From an uncultured Mordavella sp. (GTDB lineage: Bacteria; Bacillota; Clostridia; Lachnospirales; Lachnospiraceae), in assembly GCA_902406105.1 (NCBI GenBank), contig CABPCP010000048.1, positions 1-22,811 on the forward strand: a stretch of DNA of 22,811 bases, given 5' to 3'. Both the position numbers and the translations under genes were made by a program. The notes under the pieces were generated by a model. The model did not search any database. It was not told the origin of the DNA and saw nothing but the letters and a program-made list of their open reading frames with translations. This document shows, piece by piece, positions 1 to 7,201 of the stretch; the stretch's first letter is position 1; each line of letters opens with the position of its first letter.

Positions 1-2
1 TC

Positions 3-314
3 CGTGCCATGAAGCTTGCTAAAGCTGCCAAGAAGGTAGAGGACGGGATTGAAGAGACATTGACCTATATGGATTTTCCTACGCAGCATTGGACTCGGAT
101 CCGGACCAATAATGCGATTGAGCGCCTCGACCGTGAGATCAAACGCCGTACAAAAGCGATCGGTGCTTTTCCTGACGGCCAGAGCGCCTTGATGCTCGTA
201 TGTGCCAGACTGCGTCATGTAGCAGCAACCAGTTGGGGAGCCAGACGCTACATGAATATGGATCATCTCTTCAAATCAGAAGAGGATCTGCTGTCTGATA
301 TCATAGCCGGCTGA
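3..314 (+). CDS. IS256-family transposase, C-terminal fragment (5' end outside window)
   Basis: The reading frame is open to the window edge, so the true start is missing and about 104 residues are visible, against roughly 400 for a full IS256 transposase. Visible landmarks are the NNAIERLDREIKRR segment, which carries the C-terminal acidic residue region of the DDE catalytic core, and the following FPDGQSALMLVCARLRH stretch, both characteristic of the family. The enzyme cuts and joins the element ends. Nothing in the visible part is broken, so the copy could be intact outside the window. Confidence 0.9.
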   Translation, partial: RAMKLAKAAKKVEDGIEETLTYMDFPTQHWTRIRTNNAIERLDREIKRRTKAIGAFPDGQSALMLVCARLRHVAATSWGARRYMNMDHLFKSEEDLLSDIIAG

Positions 315-341
315 CTACCGGCTGCCAAACGGCAGATTTTT

Positions 342-369
342 GATTTTGCGAAAAAGTATTGACACTATC
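342..369 (+). repeat. Probable right terminal inverted repeat of the IS256-family element
   Basis: The segment reads GATTTTGCG, an A-run, then GTATTGACACTATC. This matches the general form of IS256-family ends (outer GACAC core followed inward by an A/T-rich GCGAAAA block). The matching left end is outside the window, so the exact boundary and target duplication cannot be checked here. Confidence 0.55.
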
Positions 370-661
370 AAGCCCACTGCTGCGATAAAATTTACAATAC
401 TTATTGGCTTAGTTTCTTTTCCAGTGGAGTTCCGTAAGGGGGGGTATGTAATAGGAGAGGTACAGTTCCATTGCTGAAGGGCTAACCGCCTACTGTTCGT
501 TGTACGGTAGAACATAGGCACTGAGTAGAACAGTCGGGTATGGCTGTAACAGAAAATTAAAACGAGTGCAATTATTATAATGACTAAATTATGTAGGATA
601 TTTGCCGATATTGATGAAAAATAACAGTGGAATAGGCTTGGGATTAGGGAGTAAATGATAT
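370..661. other. Non-coding stretch between the IS end and the membrane-protein gene
   Basis: No convincing ORF is present. The middle (about 430-545) is more GC-rich than its surroundings and can fold: ACTGTTC at 492-498 pairs with GAACAGT at 528-534, and AGTAGAACA-like words recur. A perfect TATAAT lies at 576-581 but I see no good -35 at the right distance. A GGGAG at 647-651 region precedes the next gene. I cannot assign an RNA family. Confidence 0.4.
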
Positions 662-1444
662 ATGGAAATTTTATCTACTAGAGAATGGGCAACTGTGATC
701 TGGGCATTTATTTTATTTGCGTATACAATGGTACATAGACAGATTAGAGAAGCATTTTGGAATGCTGTAAAAATATTCTTTGGTAAGAAGTTAAGGATAC
801 TTTGGGGTATTATTTTTCTTTATGTTTTGGGTATAACTTTAATATTTTATCAGTTACCGTTTTGGGATAATGTTTTTATAAAAGATATTATAGTTTGGTT
901 TAGCTTTTCGGGTTTGATATACTGCATGAATGCTGTTTCGAAAGAGGCGGATGAGGAATATATTAGAAAAGTTTTAAAAGATAATTTGAAATTGACGATT
1001 GTTTTAGAATTTATTATTAGCACATTTACTTTCAGCATGTGGGTTGAATTGGTGATTGTTCCGATTACAACAATAATTGTAATTATGAATGTAATTGCGG
1101 AGCGCAAAGAGGAGTATGAGAAAGTACATAAATTGTTAGATATGGTTCTTGCGGTAGGAGGATTTTGGATACTATACGAGACTATAAAGATTGGAATACA
1201 TGAATATAAAGAACTGGATACATTAAATACTTTTATTAGTTTTTTGATTCCTATTGTGTATTTAATACTAACTATACCGTTAGTATACATACTTGAACTT
1301 TATTCAAAATATGAAGTACTGTTTCTTAGGATGTCATTTAAGGAGGCGAAAGATAAAAAAAGTCAAAGAAGACATCGTTGGCTTGTGATAAAAGTATGTA
1401 AACTTTCAGTACATAAAGTGTTGCTATTTCAAAAAAATATTTGA
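662..1444 (+). CDS. Uncharacterised multi-pass membrane protein (260 aa)
   Basis: I do not recognise the family. About six hydrophobic segments can be seen, roughly at residues 10-27, 43-65, 74-92, 112-148 (probably two), 158-178 and 190-215, and the C-terminus is short and very basic (KDKKSQRRHR region). The start ATG follows a GGGAG site. The gene is strongly AT-rich compared with the metabolic genes further right and lies between an IS end and a decayed toxin locus, which suggests acquired DNA. The frame ends right after a run of seven A (1431-1437). One extra A would carry the protein on for another 30 or so residues to a TAA at 1527, so the present C-terminus may be a frameshift. Confidence 0.6.
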   Translation: MEILSTREWATVIWAFILFAYTMVHRQIREAFWNAVKIFFGKKLRILWGIIFLYVLGITLIFYQLPFWDNVFIKDIIVWFSFSGLIYCMNAVSKEADEEYIRKVLKDNLKLTIVLEFIISTFTFSMWVELVIVPITTIIVIMNVIAERKEEYEKVHKLLDMVLAVGGFWILYETIKIGIHEYKELDTLNTFISFLIPIVYLILTIPLVYILELYSKYEVLFLRMSFKEAKDKKSQRRHRWLVIKVCKLSVHKVLLFQKNI

Positions 1445-1530
1445 GCAAAATGTATAGTAGGATGCCTATATCAGAATTTGAGAAGCTGATAAAAGAATTT
1501 AGAAACGAATGCAATAATGAGAGATAACTT

Positions 1531-1695
1531 ATGTATTTTAGAATAAATTATTGGATTGATATAGGAGTACATTTTGAGTATAATTTTTATACCAATCAAA
1601 ATTATGCTTGAAAATATGGAAAATACAGTAATAAAAATAGCGAAGACGCTATGAAAATCATTAGAGTCCCCCCTCTGTTAGACGAGTTCGAGTAG
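1531..1695 (+). pseudogene. Possible small broken ORF with one internal TGA
   Basis: An ATG four bases after the preceding remnant opens a frame of 26 codons to a TGA at 1609-1611. The same frame then continues for 27 sense codons to a TAG at 1693-1695. Composition on both sides of the TGA looks protein-like, with a mixture of charged and aromatic residues (start MYFRINYWIDIGVHFEY, end VPPLLDEFE). No family is recognised and no good ribosome binding site is visible, so this may be a decayed gene or chance. Confidence 0.25.
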
Positions 1696-1763
1696 CTAAA
1701 TGATTTGACTAATCTATGCTAAACTACTATAATAATAAAAATATCCATAATGAAAATTCCTTC

Positions 1764-1805
1764 CAGAAAGCTGTAAAAATCTACATTGAATTTTACAGCT
1801 TTCTG
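1764..1805. repeat. Perfect 15-bp inverted repeat upstream of the antitoxin gene
   Basis: CAGAAAGCTGTAAAA at 1764-1778 is the exact reverse complement of 1791-1805, with a 12-base loop. No T-run follows on either strand, so it is not a standard intrinsic terminator. It lies 55 bases before the antitoxin start, where it could be an operator for autoregulation or simply an upstream transcript end. Confidence 0.6.
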
Positions 1806-1859
1806 TGCATAATAAAGGTAGCTGAAATAATATAAAATCAAGGAAGGAGCTGAAAGAAT

Positions 1860-2108
1860 ATGGCAAATATTTTACCAGTATCTGATTTGAGAAATTATAA
1901 TGAAGTCTTGAAAAATTGTCACAAAGGAGAACTAGGGTATCTGACTGAGAACGGCAGAGGACGTTTTGTGGTTATGGATATTGAAGATTACGAGCGTGAT
2001 TGTGCAGAGAAAAAACTTCTGATAAAGCTGCGAGAAGCTGAAGAAGCAGTAAAAGATGGCGAAGGCTGGCTGGATTTGGATGAATTGAAAGTACTTGTGG
2101 GGGAATAA
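1860..2108 (+). CDS. Phd/YefM-family antitoxin (82 aa)
   Basis: This is the antitoxin half of a type II toxin-antitoxin module: it binds DNA through its N-terminal part and neutralises its toxin with the C-terminal tail. The N-terminal half (residues 4-50) has the family pattern of a PVSDLRNYNEVLK start, then a GRGRFVVMDIEDYER strand-turn-helix. The acidic C-terminus (residues 55-82) is the expected toxin-binding arm. The ATG follows a good AAGGAAGGAG site. The partner toxin begins two bases after the stop but is destroyed, so this antitoxin appears to be an orphan. It could still repress its own promoter or counter a related toxin elsewhere in the genome. Confidence 0.85.
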   Translation: MANILPVSDLRNYNEVLKNCHKGELGYLTENGRGRFVVMDIEDYERDCAEKKLLIKLREAEEAVKDGEGWLDLDELKVLVGE

Positions 2109-2109
2109 G

Positions 2110-2435
2110 ATGTTAAAAATGCGGATTAATCCGATTGTTGTAAAGGATTTGAAGAGTATCTGAAATTGTATTGTTGAAGATAATGAAGAATATGCTGTAA
2201 AAAACATAAATGAAATTTTTCGAAGTAAAATTTGAGAATCTCCAGATATTTTAGAGAATGGTTCCAATCTTTCTAAACACTTCAACTTCCGAATAAGTTA
2301 TAAATATCCGATATGGGAAGATTACGTGATCATCTACAAAGCAGGTAATGAGTATTTAGAAATTATCGTGTGATCACCGATATCAGGATATTACAAGAAT
2401 TTTTGAGTGACAACACAAACATGATAACAAATTGA
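2110..2435 (+). pseudogene. ParE/RelE-family toxin, inactivated by a stop and frameshifts
   Basis: The frame opens with an ATG directly after the antitoxin stop, as expected for the toxin. It reads MLKMRINPIVVKDLKSI, then a TGA at 2161. The family pattern continues in the same frame (DNEEYAVKNINEIF), slips one frame around FENLQIF, returns to read ENGSNLSK and YKYPIWEDYVIIYKAGNEY, and slips again near 2363 to read YRVITDIRILQEF, ending at 2433-2435. At least one nonsense change and two to three frame changes are needed to align it, so no active toxin is made. In the live family this ~100-aa protein is an mRNA interferase or gyrase poison. Confidence 0.8.
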
Positions 2436-2557
2436 TAACAGCGTTCAGTACAGTCTGTGGCTTGGGACAGTGAAAGACATATAAAACCGGATAGAACCAT
2501 AAGTCCCATACAAAGAAGTATAGCAATAAGATTTTGTGTGCAAGCAACAGACAGAAC

Positions 2558-2595
2558 CCCGGAAATGCCATAACCCCAGCATTTCCGGGATTTTT
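2558..2595. terminator. Intrinsic terminator hairpin, probably bidirectional
   Basis: An 11-bp perfect stem (2558-2568 CCCGGAAATGC with 2579-2589) with a 10-base loop is followed on + by ATTTTT. It lies just beyond the stop of the minus-strand phosphorylase gene and downstream of the toxin remnant on +, so it can end transcripts from both sides. The T-run favours the + direction. Confidence 0.7.
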
Positions 2596-2616
2596 ACATC
2601 ATCGACTTAAAAGCAA

Positions 2617-3381
2617 TTACAAAGCAAGACCGCACTCAAAAGCAAGAACCATATATTTTTCCGCATTAGTAAGTCCATACAGAGCCAGATCCCGGATCTC
2701 CCATGTGTCAGAACTAAGGTTATCCGCCCCATATAGGAATTGGATAAATGGAATATGGCGGTATTTTGCGGCTGCCAGCATAGCCGCACACTCCATTTCT
2801 ACTGCAAGACAGCCCTCCTGCCTGCGCTCCTGGATCAGTGGGAGTGTTTCCCTGTAAATGGCATCAGAGGTCCATGTCTTGCCTTTTATGTAAGGGTATC
2901 CGCAGGTTTTTAGGACTTTTTCTAAAATTTGGATAGAATGTAGATCTGCTTCGATCTCCGGCGATGGCGCTGTATAGTGATAGCTGGTACCTTCATCACG
3001 AACGGCGGAAACCGGGATAATGAAGCGGTCTTTTACCTTTTCATCGTCCAAGACACCGCAGGAGCCGAACAGCACAAACTTTTCTGCGCCCATAGCAATG
3101 ATTTCTTCAAAGCCCGCAACACATGCCGGGGCGCCCACTCTGGACATGTAAAAAGCGATATCGGTATCTTTGTATCGTGTTTTGTATACGGGCAGACTGC
3201 CGTTGGCGGTATAGAGTTCTGCAATCTTTTCAGTATTGCTCATAGAAGAAAATTTTTGAATGATATTTTCCGAAAATGTGGAAACACATATTTCTGGAAA
3301 ATCGTCGATTCTTTTGGTTGTATCAGATGGGCTGAATAAAGCTGGTTCTGTGATTTCTGTTCTCTGAAATACGGTATTCAA
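2617..3381 (-). CDS. Nucleoside phosphorylase family protein (uridine phosphorylase-like, 254 aa)
   Basis: Members of the PNP/UDP phosphorylase family split nucleosides with phosphate into base and ribose-1-phosphate in the cytoplasm. Visible landmarks are a RVGAPAC segment at 81-87, GSCG at 106-109 (phosphate/ribose region), RDEGTSYHY at 128-136, the signature VEMECAAM at 194-201 with the ribose-binding Met-Glu pair, and D220 in the base-contact loop. Length is normal for the family. The start is a TTG at 3381, supported by a GGAAGGGG site nine bases upstream; the next ATG (residue 47) would cut off conserved sequence. The gene diverges from the glycyl radical operon. Exact base specificity (uridine, purine or another) cannot be settled here. 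Confidence 0.8.
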   Translation of the reverse strand: MNTVFQRTEITEPALFSPSDTTKRIDDFPEICVSTFSENIIQKFSSMSNTEKIAELYTANGSLPVYKTRYKDTDIAFYMSRVGAPACVAGFEEIIAMGAEKFVLFGSCGVLDDEKVKDRFIIPVSAVRDEGTSYHYTAPSPEIEADLHSIQILEKVLKTCGYPYIKGKTWTSDAIYRETLPLIQERRQEGCLAVEMECAAMLAAAKYRHIPFIQFLYGADNLSSDTWEIRDLALYGLTNAEKYMVLAFECGLAL

Positions 3382-3416
3382 TGGATCATCCCCTTCCTCG
3401 GAATAAAGATAGTTGT

Positions 3417-3445
3417 ATTTTATTATGTTTATATAAAATAATCAA
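3417..3445 (-). promoter_or_regulatory. Predicted sigma-A promoter of the phosphorylase gene
   Basis: On the minus strand TTGATT (3440-3445) is followed after 17 bases by TAAAAT (3417-3422), about 35 bases before the TTG start codon. Confidence 0.6.
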
Positions 3446-3698
3446 ATAATTTCGGCGGCTAAAATCGGTAACAGATTAGAAAAGATGGTTCTTTTTATAA
3501 ATTTCCTATAAGGAGATGCTACGTTGCTTCGTTTTGCATAAATCGGCAAGAGTTTGAAGAAAATGAAAATGTATATAAAAATTTTCATAAAAAATATGAT
3601 TGAAAAGATTAGAAAAAACGAAATAGATATACAAAATAGTGAAAAATAGAGAGTATATGAATTTAATATTAGAAAATCTTCTGCAAACATTAGAATAT
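3446..3698. other. Non-coding part of the divergent intergenic region
   Basis: The region between the phosphorylase gene and the glycyl radical gene totals about 460 bases and is very AT-rich. Outside the two promoters and the palindrome listed separately I see only a weak TCCT/AGGA mini-palindrome near 3507 and no supportable ORF or RNA family. Confidence 0.4.
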
Positions 3699-3730
3699 AT
3701 TATGAAAAAATATTGAAATATTTTCATAAT
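3699..3730. promoter_or_regulatory. Imperfect palindrome over the -35 of the glycyl radical operon (operator candidate)
   Basis: The left arm 3699-3714 pairs with 3717-3730 as 14 base pairs, with two unpaired A in the left arm and a two-base centre. It covers the predicted -35 hexamer, so a protein bound here would block or modulate transcription. The XRE-cupin protein encoded at the other end of the cluster is the natural candidate. The region is AT-rich, so a chance palindrome is possible. Confidence 0.4.
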
Positions 3731-3740
3731 GTGATAAGAT
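3713..3740 (+). promoter_or_regulatory. Predicted promoter of the glycyl radical enzyme operon
   Basis: TTGAAA at 3713-3718 and TAAGAT at 3735-3740 are separated by 16 bases. Transcription would begin near 3747, giving a leader of about 95 bases that contains a small GCGT/ACGC hairpin near 3773-3785 before the ribosome binding site. Confidence 0.5.
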
Positions 3741-3842
3741 ATTAACATAGAAAATGTAGTAAAGAACAATTTGGCGTTCAGACGCAAAGTGCGAGACAAT
3801 TCAATACGGATATGCTTGGATTAGAAAAGGAGGATAGGCGTT

Positions 3843-6224
3843 ATGATGAATGAACGGATTGCGAGGCTGAAGAAAGAACTGCTGGATGTAAAGCCTGGGC
3901 TTAGCGCAGAGCGTGTGCTTTTGGCCACAGAGGCATATAAGAAATACGCTGGAGAGCCGATTTACCTTCACAGAGCACACGTGCTGGAGTATGTATTGGA
4001 TCATAAGAAGGTGGTGATCAGAGATGGGGATCTGCTTGCTGGATCACTGTCGGAGAAACTCCGTTCAGCCGCGATTTTCCCAGAGTACAATTCAACGAAG
4101 ACATGGCTGAGAGAAGAACTCCCTAATATGAGCAAGAGAAAAAGTGACCCTATGGACATCAGTCAGGAGGATGTAGAGAAAGTACTGGCGTGCTTTGAAT
4201 ACTGGGATGGAAAATCTACGGAAGATCTTGCGATGGAAGCGTTCCCGGAATATTACAAAGAATGTGAAGCGGCCGGAGTGTTCAAATCTGGCGGAAAAGG
4301 CTTGTGTTCTTCTGCTGTTACACCCAATTATCTTAAGCTGTTTCATGAAGGATTTGGCGGGATGATCAACCGGTGTCAGACAAATATCGATAAGGCGGTC
4401 GAGGAAGGAATGACTCTGGATAAACAGAGAAAGGTGCAGTTCTGGAAGGCAGTGATGATCGTCTTGAAAGCGGTGATTCGTTACTCGCGTCGCTGTGCGG
4501 ATGAAGCGGAGAGACAGGCGAATGAATGTGCGGATGAAACCCGTAAGGATGAGCTGCTGGAACTGGCGCGGATCTGCCGAAAGGTGCCGGAATTTCCGCC
4601 GGAGACATTTTACGAAGCGATTCAGTTCCAATGGATGACACAGGTCATATGCAACATTGAGGCATCCTCTTACTCTACATCGCTGGGACGTATGGATCAG
4701 AATTATATCGAGTACTATAGGAATGATTTGGAAGCTGGGCGAATTGACAGAGATAGGGCTATTGAACTAATCAGCTGTTTGTTTATCAAATCAACAACAG
4801 TGTTCTATATGAACGATGAGTATTACAGTCAGGCAGATGCGGGATATCCTACATGGCAGATTTTGTCTATCGGCGGTGTGGATTCGGAAGGGAATGATGC
4901 GTGCAATGAGCTGACGGATATCATTCTGGATGTTGCAAACGATCTGCGGATTGCCCAGCCGGTGGCCCTTCGCGTCACACCAGGTACGCCGGAAGCAATC
5001 TGGCATAAAGCAATCTGGATGAATCAGCAGGGGATGGGGAATCCTGCGTTTTACAATGATGTGACCGCCCAGAAAATGGTGATCGAGCAGGGGGCTACGG
5101 TAGAAGAGGCCAGGGATTGGGTCATCACGGGATGCGTAGAACCGAAACCGGGAACGGGGATTGCAGACGGCAGCGCGACAGGCGGCAACATCAATTTCCC
5201 AAAGATTTTGGAAGTGACGCTTCATAATGGGAAGGATCCTTTAACGGGCAAACAGCTTGGATTAAAGACAGGAGAGCCATCCACCTGGAACTGCATTGAA
5301 GATGTCATGGAGGCGTTTGAAAAGCAGTGCGACTATTTTTGGGATTTACATATGAGGGCATACCGTATCACTAATTCGATACAGGCAACATACCTGCCTA
5401 CAATTTATCAATCCAGTTTGATCGGAGGCTGTATTGAAAACGGCGAGTCTCTGCAGGAGGGAGGCTGTTATAAGCCATTTACCAATGTGTTCATTACAGC
5501 TCCATCCACATTGGCTGATAGTATGATGGCGATTAAATATGCGGTATTTGTGGATAAAAAAGTAACCATGGACGAACTGATTGCTTTGTGTGACAGTAAT
5601 TTTGACGGCGTGGAAGGTGAAAGAATGAGACAGTACCTGATCAATCGTCCGCCTAAATTCGGCAATGACAATTCTGAGGCAGATACTTATATCAACCAAT
5701 TTCTGGAGGGTTTCTGGAAGAGGGGGAGTCTGAAACCGGATGGACGGCACAATAACGGCAGATTTGCGCTGGGTAATCAGTCACAGACTCACAATGTGCC
5801 TCTTGGCCGGTGTGTAGGCGCCACCCCGGACGGAAGAAAAGCGTTTGCGCCATTAAGCGATAATGCTTCGCCGAGCATGGGACGGGATACCAGCGGCCCG
5901 ACCGCCGCGGCTAATTCTGTCGCTCATTTGCCAAATGAACATTTCCATGGAGGGTGCCTTTATAATACGCGCTTTGATCCGCATGGGGTTGCGGGAGAGG
6001 ATGGAATTAAAATTATGGAAGGCGTGGTAAAAGCTTTCTGTAAGCAGGGCGGATACCATCTCCAAATCAACGTCGTGGATGACGAGACTTTAAGAAAGGC
6101 GCAGGAAAATCCAGAAGATTATAGAGATTTGGTCGTGCGTGTGGCCGGATACTTAGCGTATTTTACAGAACTGGACCGGGAAGTACAGGATGTGATTATA
6201 TCGCGGACAGCTCATTTGTCATAG
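3843..6224 (+). CDS. Glycyl radical enzyme of the PFL/dehydratase-lyase superfamily, substrate unknown (793 aa)
   Basis: This is an oxygen-sensitive cytoplasmic radical enzyme. The PFL-like domain spans about residues 5-650 and the glycine radical domain about 670-793. The active-site motif is GCVEP at 430-434, with radical-carrying Cys431 and the general base Glu433 found in eliminase-type members (glycerol/propanediol dehydratase, CutC, HypD, isethionate lyase). The radical Gly is Gly769 in RVAGYLAYF. Length and the PKILEVTLHNG segment after the active site recall HypD-like enzymes, but the residues following the Cys loop (KPGTGIADGSATGG) match no characterised member I can recall. There is no microcompartment targeting extension and no shell genes. 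AGGAGG precedes the start by nine bases. The activase follows 16 bases later. Confidence 0.9.
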   Translation: MMNERIARLKKELLDVKPGLSAERVLLATEAYKKYAGEPIYLHRAHVLEYVLDHKKVVIRDGDLLAGSLSEKLRSAAIFPEYNSTKTWLREELPNMSKRKSDPMDISQEDVEKVLACFEYWDGKSTEDLAMEAFPEYYKECEAAGVFKSGGKGLCSSAVTPNYLKLFHEGFGGMINRCQTNIDKAVEEGMTLDKQRKVQFWKAVMIVLKAVIRYSRRCADEAERQANECADETRKDELLELARICRKVPEFPPETFYEAIQFQWMTQVICNIEASSYSTSLGRMDQNYIEYYRNDLEAGRIDRDRAIELISCLFIKSTTVFYMNDEYYSQADAGYPTWQILSIGGVDSEGNDACNELTDIILDVANDLRIAQPVALRVTPGTPEAIWHKAIWMNQQGMGNPAFYNDVTAQKMVIEQGATVEEARDWVITGCVEPKPGTGIADGSATGGNINFPKILEVTLHNGKDPLTGKQLGLKTGEPSTWNCIEDVMEAFEKQCDYFWDLHMRAYRITNSIQATYLPTIYQSSLIGGCIENGESLQEGGCYKPFTNVFITAPSTLADSMMAIKYAVFVDKKVTMDELIALCDSNFDGVEGERMRQYLINRPPKFGNDNSEADTYINQFLEGFWKRGSLKPDGRHNNGRFALGNQSQTHNVPLGRCVGATPDGRKAFAPLSDNASPSMGRDTSGPTAAANSVAHLPNEHFHGGCLYNTRFDPHGVAGEDGIKIMEGVVKAFCKQGGYHLQINVVDDETLRKAQENPEDYRDLVVRVAGYLAYFTELDREVQDVIISRTAHLS

Positions 6225-6240
6225 GATTAAGGAGAGACAT

Positions 6241-7161
6241 ATGGCGATCAGAGCACTTGTAGGAGGAATTCAGAAATTTAGTACGGCAGACGGACCAGGA
6301 ATACGGACCTCGGTTTTTCTGAAAGGCTGTCCGCTGAGATGCCGATGGTGCCATAATCCGGAATTGATCGGATATAAAAATCAGTTGATGTACAGTGCGC
6401 AGAAATGTATCGGCGATGCAAACTGTGTCCATGAATGTCCGGCCCAGGCGCTTTCTCTTGGAGAAGATGGGCTTCGCATCGATCAGAGCCGATGTATCAG
6501 CTGTTTTCACTGCGCGGATGTCTGCTATGCGGAAGCGCTTCATCTGGCAGCCAAAGAAATGACAACGGATGAGGTGATGGATGAAGTATTAAAAGAGAAA
6601 AAATATTATGAAGAGACGGGCGGAGGTCTTACCATCAGCGGGGGAGAATGTACAACACACCCAGAATTTACAAGAGAATTAATCCGCATGGCGAAGGAGC
6701 ACGAGATTAATGTGGCTTTGGATACCTGCGGATATTGTGACAGAGAGCGGCTGCTGAGCTTTGCGGCGCAGGTGGATTATATCCTTTTTGATGTAAAAGG
6801 AATTGACGATTCGGTCCATAAAGAGTATACCGGGGTTTCCAACCGGCGTATCCTGGAGAATCTGGATGCGCTGGCGGCGGTTCCGGAACTCAGAAAAAAG
6901 GTATGGATTCGGATGCCGCTGATACACGGGGTCAATGACACAACGGAAATCATTGAAGAAACCAGAAACTATCTGTCTGACAGAAAATTTATTTTTGCTA
7001 CGCTGCTCCCCTATCATGAACTGGGAGTGGCAAAATACAGAAGTCTGGGAACGGAACAGGAAACATTCGAACCGCCTTCCGATGAACGACTGCGGGAAAT
7101 CGCCGCCTTGTTTACAGGGTCAGGGGTCAGGACAGTTGTTTTAGGCGATGACATTCAGTGA
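6241..7161 (+). CDS. Glycyl radical enzyme activating protein (radical SAM, 306 aa)
   Basis: The protein reductively cleaves S-adenosylmethionine to abstract hydrogen from Gly769 of the upstream enzyme. The radical-SAM cluster motif CxxxCxxC is C30, C34, C37 within GCPLRCRWCHNPE. A SAM-binding GGE sits at 134-136. Between them is the ferredoxin-like insert of the larger activases. The second insert cluster is complete (C85, C88, C91, C95). The first reads C56-x2-D59-x2-C62-x3-C66, so Asp takes the place of the second Cys. The ATG follows AAGGAGAG. It is co-transcribed with the radical enzyme and the transporter. Length is normal for this class. Confidence 0.93.
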   Translation: MAIRALVGGIQKFSTADGPGIRTSVFLKGCPLRCRWCHNPELIGYKNQLMYSAQKCIGDANCVHECPAQALSLGEDGLRIDQSRCISCFHCADVCYAEALHLAAKEMTTDEVMDEVLKEKKYYEETGGGLTISGGECTTHPEFTRELIRMAKEHEINVALDTCGYCDRERLLSFAAQVDYILFDVKGIDDSVHKEYTGVSNRRILENLDALAAVPELRKKVWIRMPLIHGVNDTTEIIEETRNYLSDRKFIFATLLPYHELGVAKYRSLGTEQETFEPPSDERLREIAALFTGSGVRTVVLGDDIQ

Positions 7162-7201
7162 GATATCAACGAATAAAGAAAGGTTAAAAAGGGATTTGCT
7201 T

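Larger units (their letters stand above)
1..369 (+). mobile_element. IS256-family insertion sequence, right end only
   Basis: The first 314 bases encode the C-terminal end of an IS256-family (Mutator-type) transposase. About 30 bases after its stop lies an AT-rich sequence (342-369) that resembles the inward-facing terminal repeat of IS256-type elements. The left part of the element lies outside the window. A small hairpin (322-326 with 331-335, then T-rich) just after the stop may terminate the transposase transcript. IS copies commonly break short-read assemblies, which would explain why the window begins here. Confidence 0.8.
1445..1859. other. AT-rich stretch with ORF remnants and an inverted repeat
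   Basis: This stretch holds three things. At 1450-1527 is a short in-frame tail (25 codons) that would extend the preceding membrane protein if its A7 tract gained one base. At 1531-1695 is a small ORF interrupted by one TGA. At 1764-1805 is a perfect 15-bp inverted repeat. A small ATAGCG/CGCTAT hairpin also lies near 1640. No complete gene is supported. Confidence 0.4.

Noticed and set aside
430..545. Possible group II intron fragment
   Set aside because: Some words recall intron domain I, but there is no GUGYG 5' end, no domain V hairpin and no reverse transcriptase.
1609..1611. TGA as a selenocysteine codon
   Set aside because: No SECIS-like hairpin is obvious directly downstream, the product matches no selenoprotein, and the neighbouring sequence is decayed.
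3747..3842. Riboswitch in the leader of the glycyl radical operon
   Set aside because: Only a 4-bp hairpin is visible in about 95 bases, with no match to a known aptamer pattern.
3843..6224. Choline TMA-lyase (CutC) identity, suggested by the BCCT neighbour
   Set aside because: The sequence after GCVEP differs from CutC, there is no N-terminal extension and there are no microcompartment genes, so I leave the substrate open.
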